NCBI RefSeq assembly: GCF_028640845.1
Contig: NC_080539.1
Coordinates: forward strand, 188,799,436-188,863,435
Length of the DNA stretch: 64,000 nucleotides
Direction of reading: 5' to 3'
Source: Ahaetulla prasina
Lineage: Eukaryota; Chordata; Lepidosauria; Squamata; Colubridae
The position numbers and the translations under genes were made by a program. Below the pieces are notes generated by a model, which was given only the letters and a program-made list of their open reading frames with translations, was not told the origin of the DNA and ran no database searches. Shown here piece after piece: positions 1-10,332 of the stretch (position 1 is the first letter of the stretch; the number at the start of each line of letters is the position of its first letter).

Positions 1-40
1 CCTGAGTCCTTCGGGAGAAGGGCGGTATAAAAATCAAATA

Positions 41-43
<3 letters not shown>
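1..43 (+). repeat. L2/SINE-type 3' tail
   Basis: The window opens inside the 3' terminus of an L2-type LINE or its partner SINE: cctgagtcc, then a loop, then gggcggtataaa. The same tail ends the SINEs and the L2 LINE elsewhere in the window. The body is outside the window. Confidence 0.8.

Positions 44-118
<75 letters not shown>
44..118 (+). repeat. (AAT)n/(AAC)n microsatellite
   Basis: About 12 AAT units turn into about 12 AAC units directly behind the retroposon tail. The compound repeat looks like an expansion of the A-rich tail with one point change that then spread. Confidence 0.95.
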
Positions 119-119
<1 letters not shown>

Positions 120-120
<1 letters not shown>

Positions 121-1950
121 AGCTACCGCGGCCACAAGATTGAGCAGGAGGAATAAGCATTAAGGAAACAAATTGTTGAAGTCAAATGAGTCACTATCTC
201 TCGAAGAAATTGTATCTTAAACCTGGCACAAGCCTTGGGGAAAACTCTTAGACTGGTGGCTAAATTGAATGAGAAGTGTAAGTGGAAGGAACCAATTTAA
301 AGAATACACATTCTGGAAGTGAATGAGTTCTGATGGGGCTTGGAATGGAAGTAGAACCCTAACTAAATTAGAAAAGGAAAAAAATGAATTTTTCAATTAA
401 GCAATAGTTTTGAGATCCCTGGAAGTTTTAATGGATTATATAGGAAATAAAAGAAATAAGAGAAAAGAGTTAAAGAAAATAATTGTACTGATTTTAAGCG
501 AATATTTCAAATCCCTCTATCCTAAATTTATGGAAATTTAAAGAAACTATCAGGAGACAAGAACTTGGATAAAGACAAATAAGCTGAGACAAAGGGAAGG
601 TGTGGCTTATTTTTATGGAAATAAAATGGACACTGTGCCAACTGAGATCATAAGTTAAAAAGAAGACAATTAAAGATAGAAGAAAAATGAAAGAAAGAAA
701 CTGTTTCTACGGGCTTAAAACATCTACAATGCAACTTTATAATATAATTAAGGAATTTTTTTGGGAAAATTGACCTCCAACTACTAAAACATCTGAGAAC
801 AAAGAAACTTTGTCACTAAAATGGCCACTTATTATTTGTGATTTGCAATTGCTTTAAAGAGAGACATCTAGAAGCAGAGGAAGATTGTAAGAGTCGAATA
901 GCTTTTTAATGACTATTCCCATGAGGATTGGTATTGGTGGGATTACACAACAGTTTTAAAAGAGGATTTAAAATGGCTTGTCCTTGGATTATAGAATTAA
1001 GTGGAGAATTGGTTATTTAAGCAAGAATCCAGAGGCAGAGGAAGAATGCAAGAATGGAATAGCGACTATTCCCACAAAGAAGGTTCTGTTGATGTGGTAA
1101 CACAACATTTTTTAGAAAGGATTTAATGGCTGCTCTCAGATTTATGTTAAGAATTTAATTAGAAAATATTAATATCTATGTTAAAATACAAGTGATGACT
1201 ATAGTAAAAATAATAATGATGCTTTGGGAAACGGAGGGAAAGATTGCAGAATAAACTGGGACAAGAGGGAAATGAGTGTTATTATGCAGAGGAAAAAGTT
1301 ATTTTTTTTCTTGCTTTTAAGAATGAGTAAGGTAATAGAATGATTTGATAAAAACTTCTAAGGAAACAGTTAAACACAATGGAGGAATAACTGAGGAAAA
1401 TAACTAGTAATTACCCTTTTAAAAATGTTAAATTTTTTGTTTGGTACTAAAAACTGATTAGATGGAAAAAAATTAAATATATGTTATTGATTTAGAGGCA
1501 GAGGAAGATGATAAGGAGGAATAGTCTTTGTGAGTTCAGGACTATTCCTATGCAAGAAAGAACTTGTCTATGTGATCACTGGGCAATTTTAAAAAAGAGT
1601 TTTTAGATGGTCTGACCTCTGATAAGTAATGTAGATATAAAGTTCAGATTGGTGAAATTTAAGAAGTTAATAGAAGATTTATTAATGATGTTTTGGGGAA
1701 TTAAACATGGGGACTAGACTTCATTTAAATACCTTTCAGAATGGGTTGAATTTGAATTTCTTTTTTTTATTAGATTTGTGCAAATAATTAAATTTAAGAA
1801 GGAGAAGAATATATATTGTATTAGACTATAATGTGGGTGAAATTTAATATGTTTAAAGATGTACCTGACCAATAATTTGTTCACAATGGTTTTTTTTTTA
1901 TTATGTTTATAAAAAATAAAATAAAAAATTGGCAAAAAAAAAGATGTACG
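120..1950 (+). mobile_element. A-rich L1-like element without intact ORF
   Basis: AT-rich stretch with no coding frame I can support. Its right end (about 1700-1950) looks like a snake L1 3' UTR: a t-rich block, then ataaaaaataaaataaaaa and a second A run just before the R4 element begins. A block of about 110 bp (gcagaggaaga ... gactattccca ... gatttaaaatggc) occurs three times, near 870, 1030 and 1496. I read it as a decayed L1 or L1-dependent insertion in plus orientation. No target duplication could be fixed with confidence. Confidence 0.45.
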
Positions 1951-2344
1951 ATGTTCCAAGTAGCACAGTTTTTTGCAGTTTTGCTGGTGTTATTGCAGGA
2001 AGCTGCAGTTTGTTGATGGATTTTATAAAATTCTTGGACATGGTACCAAGTGCCCCGATGACAATGGATATCACTGTTACATGTTTCATCCATAGCCGTG
2101 TAGTTTTGATGGCCAGGTCGCGATATTTCATGATTTTTTCCAGTTCTTTTTCTTCGACTCTGGCATCTCCTGGTACCGCAATGTCAATAAATTGTATGTT
2201 TCGGTTTTCCACAACTGTGATATCTGGTGTGTTGTGTTCCAAGTGACGGTCCATCTGTATTCTAAAATCCCACAAGATGTTCACCTTCTCATTTTCTATA
2301 ACTTTTTCCACTTTATGTTCCCATGACTTTTTGGATACAGGCAA
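1907..2344 (-). pseudogene. R4-type restriction-like endonuclease domain
   Basis: About 130 codons of the C-terminus of the R4 protein. The visible core is HNTPDITVVE, then IDIAVPGDARVEEKELEK and KYRDL, which fits the P-D ... D ... K pattern of the restriction-like endonuclease of R2/R4 elements; this domain nicks the target DNA to prime reverse transcription. It is followed by the typical IGALGTMSKNF segment and ends near LLGTS. The frame is open over this stretch, but the upstream zinc-knuckle region (about 2345-2430) is broken. The last residues before the annotated stop read through poly-T and are not part of the protein. Confidence 0.75.
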
Positions 2345-2429
2345 GTCATATTTTTTACATAATGACCAGTGGATTAATTTAGCAACTCGGTCGTGTAATC
2401 AGTTTGTGCGTTTTTGCTGCATTCACATA

Positions 2430-3114
2430 TTAAATGTGAAAAAGTTTCAACTTTGTTGTTGCAAAGTAGCAGTTTGGATTGTCGGTGGATTTTTGTATCT
2501 TTGCTTTCATGGCATTAGTTTGTAGTGCTTGTTCTTGAGCAGTGAGTATTAAACCTTCCGTTTCTTTCTTGATGGTTCCCATCTTAAGCCATGCCCATGT
2601 CAAGTTGTCACCACATTTTCCTTCAATGTTTTTCAACTGCTGTCCATGCAAAGCTTTGGATTTCCATCTATTTAATCTGTCATCCAGCTGTTTTGCCTTT
2701 GTTTCTGTTGTTTTTATAATGTTCTCTGTTTTCACAGCCTGCAGCAATTGTTCTGTACTTTGGTTCACATAATCATTCAAACTTCATTTTTCTTCTTCCA
2801 CAGTTTGATGGATTTTCAATAGTCCTCTGCCCCCTATTTTTCTTGGCAGGTACAAACTGTCAATGTCACTTTGTGGATGTAAAGCGTGGTACATATTCAA
2901 GTTTCCGCATTTTCCGGTCCACGTTTTCTAGTTCAGCCAAAGTCCAGTTGATGATTCCAGCTGAGTAGCGTATCACTGGAACTGCCCATGTATTAATGCC
3001 TTTAACTATGTTTCCAGCATTTTGCTTTGATTTTAATATTTTGCGGACCCTCCTGATGTATTCCTTTTGCATTGACTCTTTGACATTTCCATTCAAGATG
3101 TTATCTGCTTCCAA
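2430..3114 (-). pseudogene. R4 LINE linker between RT and endonuclease
   Basis: Two frames (2430-2780 and 2866-3114) carry the connector of R4-like proteins. The upstream part contains INTWAVPVIRYSAGIINWT, a motif I recognise as following the RT domain in R4/Dong-type proteins. The downstream part contains TWAWLKMGTIKKETEGLI. A cysteine at its end (NPNC) is what remains of the zinc knuckle. Frameshifts separate the two pieces from each other and from the nuclease. Confidence 0.65.
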
Positions 3115-3223
3115 TATGCCTAGGTATTTATAACCATCATCCTTTGCTAATGCTTTTATTATGTTTCCATTTCCAGTTCTATTCCTTCTATTTTTTCCAT
3201 TTTTCCTTGCTGCATGGATAATA

Positions 3224-3480
3224 GGGGCCTCTGGTGGCTCAGCAGACTAAGTCTGTCTGTTATTAACACAGCTGCTTGCAATTACTGCAAGTTCAAGTCC
3301 CACCAGGCCTAAGGTTGACTCAGCCTTCCATCCTTTATAAGGTAGGTAAAATGAGGACCCAGATTGTTGGGGGCAATAAAAGTTGACTTTGTATATAATA
3401 TACAAATGGATGAAGACTATTGCTTAACATAGTGTAAGCCGCCCTGAGTCTTCGGAGAAGGGACATAAATTTAAATTTTT
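3224..3480 (+). mobile_element. tRNA-derived SINE with L2-type tail (copy 1)
   Basis: Starts ggggcctctggtggctcag (tRNA-like A box) and has a B box gttcaagtccc at about 3291. A shared middle follows (aaggttgactcagccttcc ... gaggacccagattgttggg). The tail is gccgccctgagtcttcgg, a short stem that the L2 LINE at 22463-24722 also carries. It interrupts the R4 LINE. Confidence 0.88.
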
Positions 3481-4162
3481 TTAAAAAGAAGCATATTTTT
3501 CAAGTCCAAAATTTATTTTGATGTCGCTGCTGAACAGTTGAACTGTGTTGAGTATTGATTCAGTGGGGCTTTTCGCATACATTTTTAAATCATCCGTGTA
3601 TAGTAGATGGTTTATCTTCCCATGTTGGCTTGAGATTTGGTATCCCAGTTTTGTGTTTCGTAGGATTATTGTCAATGGAATTAATGCGATGTTGAACAAT
3701 AGTGGTGAAAGTGAGTCCCCCTGGAAGATTCCTCATCTGATGTTTATTTCACCAATGTTCTCCCCATTTGCTGTTAGAACTGTTTTCCATTTTTGTATAT
3801 TTATACATATTTCAAAAATGTACAAATATTTTGATGATTCCAAAGTTTTCCAGACATGTGTTAATTCAGCTGTGGGGTAATGAGTCAAATGCCTTCTTGT
3901 AATCAATCTATGCCATATTTAAATTGGTTTTTCTTCGTTTTGCATTTTTTGGTACCATTTTGTCAATGAGCAGCTGATCTTTTGTTCCTCTTGATTTTTT
4001 ATAATTTCCTTTTTGTTCTACTAGATACAAACTGTTTTCCATCAGATGATTGTATACTGAATTTGCCAGTATTCTTGTAAAATGTTTGAATGTTGTTGGT
4101 AGACAAGTAATTGGGCGATAGTTGCTTGGCTCTGTGCCCTTTTCTGGATCTTTTATTATCAA
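3481..4162 (-). pseudogene. R4 LINE reverse transcriptase, decayed
   Basis: RT fragments in separate frames. 4162-3908 holds SNYRPITCLPTTFKHFTRIL, an RT fingers motif, and runs to a lost IDYKKAFDS-type motif. 3699-3481 holds the palm with LLYTDDLKMYAK; the active-site box is YTDD, an allowed variant of YxDD. Frameshifts and the SINE at 3224-3480 disrupt it. It would have copied the element RNA at the nicked target. Confidence 0.7.
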
Positions 4163-4183
4163 GTATGATCGACCAGCTGTTAA

Positions 4184-5360
4184 TCATTCTTTCTTTGTTG
4201 CATTTTGAAGCATTTGATTAAATTGAGTGGCCATGCAACGATGGAGGCTGGTCAGGTGTTTGAGCCAGTATCCATGCAGTTCATCCAGGCCAGGTGCAGT
4301 CCAGTTCTTGACCTTCTTTGCTTGTTTTGCAACTATGGCAGCTGTTATTACAATATTTTTCATTTTGTTTTGTATTGTTTGTTGTTGAATATCTTTGATC
4401 CAGGAGGCAGTTTTGTTATATTCCACTGGGTTTTCTCACAGTTCTTTCCAAAAGTTCAAAGTTTTTTCTTTACATGGGTGAACATTAGTTTGGACTTGAT
4501 TTTCATCAAGGGACTGGTAGAAGAGGTGTTGGTTTCTTCTGAACTGGACATTTGCACGATATTGTTTAATTCGTCCTTTGTATCTTTCAATTTTCTTTGC
4601 TGTTGCTATTACACATTGTTTTAGTTCTTCCATGATTTCCATTATTGTTTTTTCCTCCAGATTGTATTTATTGTGTAAACTATTTTTCAGCTTTTTGTTA
4701 TTTAGTTTTCCTTCTTTCAAGTACTTCAGATGACATCTCCTCATAGTTTTTTAATTTTATTTTCAAGTAAGGGCCGGGATAGCTCAGGCAATAGAGAAGC
4801 CTGTTATTAGAACACAGAGCCTGCAATTACTGCAGGTTCGAGCCCGGCCCAAGGTTGACTCAGCCTTCCACCCTTTATAAGGTAGGTAAAATGAGGACCC
4901 AGATTGTTGGGGGGGCAATAAGTTGACTTTGTAAAAAAATATATATATATACAAATAGAATGAGACTATTGCCTTATACATTGTAAGCCGCCCTGAGTCT
5001 TCGGAGAAGGGCGGGGTATAAATGTAAACAAAACAAAAAAAAAAAGTTGAATTTTCCACTTTGGTGTTCCAGTGGGTTTCTTTTTTGGCATTTTATAACC
5101 CAGTTCTGCAGTTATAATGGTGGCTGTGCTATACATTAGTTGGTTGGTTTCGTATGGTGTGCTGGATGGGATGGACGTTAAAATGCTGTTCACGGCAGTT
5201 AGTAGTTCTTTCACTCGTTTGCTATGCACTTTGCGAATGGTAGATAGTCTTTTTCTTTCTATGTTTTCTTTGATGTGGTTTTCAATCTTTTCTTATTATT
5301 ATTATTGTTGTTTGTTGTTGTTGTTGTTGACATTTGTTGCAAGACTCACTTCATTCTGAG
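4184..5360 (-). pseudogene. R4 LINE N-terminal region, split by a SINE
   Basis: The 5' part of the R4 ORF. Frames at 4184-4426 (contains WTAPGLDELHGYWLKHL, the R4 segment just before the RT) and 4436-4744 continue upstream of the SINE at 4771-5045 into 5049-5229 (contains HSKRVKELLTAVNSIL). The same reading resumes on both sides of the SINE, so the SINE came later. No N-terminal zinc finger or Myb motif can be seen, so the true 5' end may be lost. Confidence 0.6.
4771..5045 (+). mobile_element. tRNA-derived SINE with L2-type tail (copy 2)
   Basis: Same family as 3224-3480 but with a different head: gggccgggatagctcagg (A box) and gttcgagccc (intact B box). The tail reads ggcggggtataaatg and ends in an A-rich run. 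The head differs from the ggcctctggtggctc heads, so at least two subfamilies are present. It sits inside the R4 LINE. Confidence 0.88.
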
Positions 5361-5675
5361 TCTTAGCTTTCCTGATTTCACCTTTGCAAGTTTGAGTTAT
5401 TTATTGGTATACTTAGTTATGTATGTCTGCAGATGTCAGCCACAATTGAGGTAAAATAGTAGAATATAAAACATATTAGCCTGGAATCTTATCACTGCAC
5501 CAGGGTGAAGTGCCTAGCTTGACAAAACTGCCAAGGTCATGAATTTTTGGGTGGGATGGGAGGAAGCACAAGACCAAGAGAACATAGGGAGGAAAGGAGA
5601 CAATGATAATAAAGGAGACAATGCACAGTAAAGTGGCATGTACACAGTTTAGGTATAAAATATATATAAAAAAAT

Positions 5676-6682
5676 ATGAAAACAGTTAAGAAAGCAACCC
5701 CAGGAACAGCCTCTCCTGTAGGATAGAAATTAATAACGGATATGTCAAGCGCTGAGAAACCAGGATCAGCCCCAACTTTGCAAAGTATACAAACAGCATT
5801 AAACATGATTCAGGAAGTAATGATGAAAGCCCAGGAGTCTGTGACTAACAACCATGAAGAAATGAAAGAAGACATTAAAAAATTGGATGATAAGATGGAA
5901 AAGACTCAAGAAACGATAGCAAAAAAAGAGCAAAGAATTGAACAGGTAGAGGCAAGAACAGAACAAGCTGAAAAGAACCTGGAAGACACGACCGAGAAAT
6001 TAATGGCAATAAACAGAGAGATGGAAGAGTCAATAATCCACTTAGAGTTAGAGAGATCTTCCTTTTATTTAAGATTCCAGAATGTAAAAGAAAATAAAGA
6101 AGACCTTTGTAACTTCATGACGGAAATGTTGGTGGAGTCGCTGCAAACAGGAAATCCAAAGTAGAATCGACAAAGCATATCATGTACATACCAACTATGC
6201 ACGACGACACAAGCTCCCTCATGAGGTCTACATGAGGTTCATTAAAAAAATCAGTATGAGATGAAATTTACAGAAGAACAAGAGAGGAACAAGTAATCTA
6301 TAAGGGAAAGGAAATTATTATACTAAAACAACTGCCGAAAAGGGTATGAGAAAAAAGAAGGAATTATCAATTACTCTCCTCAAAATTAATAAAAGAAAGA
6401 ATTACGTTTCGTTGGTTGGTCCCCGAAGGAATGTTAATTTTTTGTCAGGGAAAAAAAAATAAGAGTAGACACGGTTGACAAAGCCCAGGAGTTCTATGAA
6501 CAATAATTTGGAGAAAAATCGGACAGCAGGGAGGAACCTGAAGCAAAAAGCCAAGAGGGACACATGCCAGAAGAAAGCGAAACAGACCAAGAATTGAGAG
6601 AGGCAAAAAAAACAGGGACCCCAAGAAAGAGAAGGGGTACAGACGAGACACCAAAAGGAGATAAGAGAAGTAGGACTGACTA
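5676..6682 (+). pseudogene. L1-A ORF1 (RNA-binding chaperone), broken
   Basis: The true start is most likely the ATG at 5676, followed by MKTVKKATPGTASPVG and an in-frame TAG at codon 17; reading then continues in the same frame through 5742. Residues 20-120 form a long coiled coil rich in E/K (for example MEKTQETIAKKEQRIEQVEA), used for trimerisation. LELERSSFYLRFQNVKE opens the RRM. After a frameshift near 6165 the C-terminal domain can still be followed (NYARRHKLPHEVYMRF; WLVPEGMLIFCQGKK). ORF1p coats L1 RNA. Several frameshifts make it a pseudogene. Confidence 0.85.
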
Positions 6683-6694
6683 ACAAGTAGCAAA

Positions 6695-7190
6695 ATGGAA
6701 GAAAAGGTGAATTTGTTTTCAGTTAACATAAACGGATTAAATTCACCCATAAAAAGAAGACAGACAATAACTAAGTTGCAAAAATTAGATATGGATATCA
6801 TATGCCTACAAGAAGTGCACATACAGAAGGAAAAAAGTCGTATTTTGGAAGCCCCTAAGTTAAGAAAGTTATTTACATCATTAGCTGAATCTAAGAAACA
6901 GGGAGTAGCAGCATACTACTGGTATGGCTAAGGCCTAAACAACTTTTGCAGACAAGAAGGGAAGGAATTATTGATAGAAATTTACATAAAACAAAAAAGA
7001 GTAGTCACTGCAATTATATATGCACCAAGCATAAAACAAAAAGAATATTATACCAAATTATATAAACAATTACTAACACTAGAATTTGATAATATTTGTA
7101 TACTAGGAGACTTTAACGGAGTGGTAGACCCAAAAAAAGACTATAAAACAGGAACAAAAAAGAATCATGATAGGAAAACCCTACCATGGG
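6695..7190 (+). pseudogene. L1-A ORF2, endonuclease part only
   Basis: ATG at 6695, then LFSVNINGLNSPIKRR and IICLQEVHIQ, the APE-type endonuclease start with the catalytic glutamate in LQEVH. A stop at 6929-6931 breaks it, and the frame at 6971-7190 continues with YAPSIKQKEYY and ICILGDFNGVVD (the GDFN motif). The frame ends in unrelated sequence after RKTLP at about 7187. RT is absent here. Confidence 0.85.
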
Positions 7191-7277
7191 TTGGAAGTTA
7201 AGCCATGAGGTGGAAGTTAAGCCACGTTGAGAACCTAGATCTACTACAGCGATAAATCCTGACTACAAAGTTTAGAT

Positions 7278-7653
7278 ATGGAAGAGAGGAAATGGACATC
7301 AATAAATATAAATGGATTAAATTCAGCTATTAAGAGGAGGAAAACATTTCATAAATTAGAAAAATTGAAATTGGATATAATATGCTTTTACAAGAAGTAC
7401 ACATTAAAAAACAACATAAACAAATATTAATTCAACCTAAATTAGGAAAGTATTTACCTCACTACCACAATGTAAAAAAAGAGGCATAGCTGTATATATA
7501 TAAGAGACACTTAGGGCAAAGTTGATATACTCAGATGGGAATGGAAGAATTTTGATGCTGGAAATAATAGATGATAATACAAGAATGCTTCTAATAGCAA
7601 TACATGCTCCTAATGAAAATCAAAATTTTTTTTATAAAAAACTGCATATGAAG
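7278..7653 (+). pseudogene. L1-B ORF2, endonuclease start
   Basis: ATG at 7278 followed by MEERKWTSININGLNSAIKR, the L1 endonuclease N-terminus. A frameshift near 7388 falls in the LQEVH motif. Further shifts and stops follow, and a partial YKKLHMK is reached at 7653, where CR1 sequence begins. The reading resumes at about 8691. Confidence 0.8.
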
Positions 7654-8690
7654 CTTTATAATATACATAAATGATCCTTGTGATCATATCTCAAGTAACT
7701 GTGTTCTCTTTGCTGACGATGTCAAACTTTTTAACACCACTGACAATACATCTTTACCATTCAAAAAGACCTTGATCATCTAACCGCTTGGTCTAAAATT
7801 TGGCAACTACAAATCTCAACCAGCAAATGCTCAGTCTTACATATTGGAAGAAAGAACCCAATCACTAAGTACATGCTTGATGGACATCACCTCACAGATG
7901 ACCCCCACCCTGTCAAAGACCTTGGAGCTTTTATATCTAACGATCTAAGTGCCAAAGCCCACTGCAACTTTATAGCAAAAAAGGCTCTAAGAGTTGTTAA
8001 CTTAATTCTACGTAGCTTCTTTTCCAAAAACACCACGCTACTGACCAGAGCATATAATACATTTGCTAGGCCAATTCTTGATTACTGCTCGCCTGTCTGA
8101 AACCCATACAGTTGAGCGTGTCGAAAGGTATTTTACGAGAAGAGTTCTCCACTCCTCCGTAGCCAATAAAATACCTTATTCCACCAGACTTGATATCCTG
8201 GGTCTAGAAAACTTGGAACTTCGTCGCCTTCGACAGGACCTGGGTTTAGCTCATAGAATCATCCATTGTAATGACTTCCTGCCAATGACTATTTCAGTTT
8301 CGACTACAATAACACAAGAGCTACCAACAGATTTAAACTTAATGTCAACCGCTCCAGTTTAGATTGCAGAAAACACGATTTCTGTAACAGAATTATCTAT
8401 GCTTGGAATGCATTACCTGACTCTGTGGTCTCTTCTCATAACCCCAAAAGCTGTATTCAAAATCTATCCACTGTTGACCTCACCACATTCCTAAGAGGAC
8501 TCTAAGGGGCGTGCATAAGAGCACAAATGTGCCTACCATTCCTGTCCTATTGTTTCTTCCCCTATATATATATATATGCTTATACTACCTTGTTTCTCCT
8601 CATATATATGTTTATATATTATATAATCTTTTGTGTTATGCTTGTGTATATTGTTATGACAAAATTAAATAAATAAATAAAACATAAAAA
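7654..8690 (+). mobile_element. CR1/L3 LINE fragment, 5'-truncated
   Basis: Begins within the RT palm (FADDVKLFNTTDNT, shifted later) and continues through the C-terminal region in frames 7873-8100 (MLDGHHLTDDPHPVKDLGAF ... LDYCSPV) and 8063-8362 (LDILGLENLELRRLRQDLGL). The 3' UTR has the recurrent aaggggcgtgcataagagc block and ends ttatgacaaaattaaataaa. The same 3' region recurs at 31790-32229. It is inserted in L1-B without visible loss of L1 sequence. Frameshifts show decay. Confidence 0.85.
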
Positions 8691-9980
8691 ATAAAGATAC
8701 TTGAATTGGATTATGAAAACAATTGTATCCTTGGCGATTTTAATGGTGTAGTTAATGTAAAGATGGACTATAAAACACAAAAAACGAACAGGCAAAATAG
8801 AAAGACCCTCCCAAGATCTTTTTTTAAAATGGTGGAGGAATTGAACTTAAAGGATGTTTGGAGAGAAAGGAATCAAGAGAATAGACAGTATACTTTTTAC
8901 TCTAACAGATACTTATCATGGTCCAGAATAGATATGATATGGATGACAACAGAAATTAGTCTTAATATAACAAAAGTAGATACAGAAGCCAATACCTGGG
9001 CAGATCATAACCCCATGATGCTGACATAGAAAGGCCAGAGGAAAAGATCCAGATGGACTTTAAATACTATGATTTTAAAAGATAAAGAATGTACACAAAG
9101 AATAGAGAAAGAATTGACCTCTTTCTTTAAAGAAAATAAAAAGGAGGATACCTCAATCCAAAATCGTTGGGACACGATGAAAGCCTATGTAAGAGGTTTG
9201 ATGATAGATTATGTAAGGAAAAGGAACCAGAAGAGAAAACAAGCTTTTAGAATATTAGAAAATGATTATAGGGAACTAGAACAAGAATTACAAACATATC
9301 CAGAGAGAAAAGAAATTAAAATGAGAATGGATTTGGTTAAACATAGAATGGCCTTGATTGAAAAAGAAGAGTTAGCACAAAAAATCAAAGGGGCAAAACA
9401 AAATTACTTTGAAAATGCTAATAAACTAGGTAGATGGCTAGCTTATAAACTCAAAAAAGAGAAAGAAAAACATAGATTATTTCAATTAGAAGAAGATAAA
9501 GGTCAAATTCAATTTATGAATGAGGAAAAGAAAAAAGTGGCCCAGAATTTTTATACGCAACTATATCAAAAAGAGGAGATTGATGAGGAAGATGTGAAAC
9601 AATACCTACACAAAACAAATCTACCTCAGATTCCTGAAGATATTAAAGAGATGTTGGAGGGAAATATAACAATGATGGAACTAATGCAAGCATTTAAAAA
9701 GCAAAAAAATGGTAAAGCATCAGGCCCGGATGGGTTACCAGTTGAATACTATTTGAATTTTCAAGAACAATTGGGCCTCCCATTACTAGAAGTAATGAAT
9801 GAAGTGAGGCAAAAAGGGAAAATACCTGAGACCTGGACAGAGGCCTACATTACTCTTATCCCTAAAGAGGATTCTGACCTTAAACAGATAAAAAACTACA
9901 GACCTATATCTCTGTTAAACTCAGATTATAAAATTTTTACTTCAATAGTGGCAGAATGTTTGAAACGGTACTTGAATGGG
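8691..9980 (+). pseudogene. L1-B ORF2, endonuclease end to RT start
   Basis: 8706-9029 carries the second half of the endonuclease: CILGDFNGVV, RIDMIWMTTE and the catalytic WADHNPMMLT. A TAG at 9027 replaces the expected tryptophan codon. 9069-9980 then runs open through the linker and into the RT: KASGPDGLPVEYY, then ITLIPKEDSDLKQIKNYRPI and SLLNSDYKIF. The frame is cut at 9980 by the DIRS element; the last residues of the apparent ORF beyond that point belong to DIRS. Confidence 0.88.
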
Positions 9981-10012
9981 TGTTGGCTTACCTGAACGCC
10001 CCTTCTTAGAGA

Positions 10013-10153
10013 AGTGGGAATGCTGGTCAGGCTGGGTTTCTCTCGTTGTTAGCCAATTAGGACTGAGACTGCTCATTTTCTTTTGGCCCCACCTCCTCTT
10101 GCCTTCCAGCTTTTCGGCGAGGACACTGTAACAGTCTGATGTGTCTACCTGAA
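10013..10153. repeat. DIRS-a left inverted terminal repeat
   Basis: gtgggaatgctggtcaggc onward pairs with the reverse complement of about 15464-15603 over roughly 140 bp with few mismatches, for example tagccaattagga and cttttggccccacctcc. Confidence 0.88.
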
Positions 10154-10220
10154 ATGATAAAGAATTAGTAGCCACCCCACCCCAACATCCCTTGAGCCGG
10201 CAGGAATAACCCCAGGGCGG

Positions 10221-10310
10221 GGCTGACCGGCATTCTCACTTCTCTAAGAAGGGGCGTTCAGGTAAGCCAACGCCCATTCTCCCTGTCAGTGGGAATGCCG
10301 GTCAGGCTGG
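10221..10310. repeat. DIRS-a internal complementary region
   Basis: This 90-bp block is a fusion of both element ends. Its first part is the reverse complement of the left outer end (ctctaagaaggggcgttcag). Its second part is the reverse complement of the right outer end (cccattctccctgtcagtg). The join lies at about 10270-10272. Such a block is the hallmark of DIRS-type circle formation. Confidence 0.9.
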
Positions 10311-10332
10311 AGACATACCAAAGTAGATGTCC

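Larger units (their letters stand above)
1951..5400 (-). mobile_element. R4/Dong-clade LINE, broken, with two nested SINEs
   Basis: Minus-strand non-LTR retrotransposon recognised from its reverse transcriptase pieces and a C-terminal restriction-like endonuclease. This pattern (RT followed by a PD-D/E-K type nuclease, no N-terminal APE nuclease) is that of the R4/Dong/R2 group. From 5' to 3' on the minus strand: N-terminal region (5360-5049, resuming 4770-4184), RT (4162-3481), linker (3114-2430), endonuclease (2344-1952). Two tRNA-type SINEs at 3224-3480 and 4771-5045 interrupt it. Many stops and frameshifts show it is dead. Confidence 0.8.
5400..7190 (+). mobile_element. L1-A: 5' half of an L1 LINE
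   Basis: Contains a decayed ORF1 (5676-6682) and the start of ORF2 (6695 onward) in the usual L1 order. It stops abruptly at about 7187, in the endonuclease domain. L1-B begins just after it, and L1-C at 17839 could be its continuation with an internal loss of target DNA. Confidence 0.85.

Noticed and set aside
1714..2093. Small frames at the R4 3' end
   Set aside because: They read through A/T-rich tail sequence. One is a shifted shadow of the endonuclease frame.
3224..5045. Functional tRNA genes at the A/B-box sequences
   Set aside because: The boxes are in SINE heads. No cloverleaf with a full acceptor stem forms, and SINE bodies follow directly.
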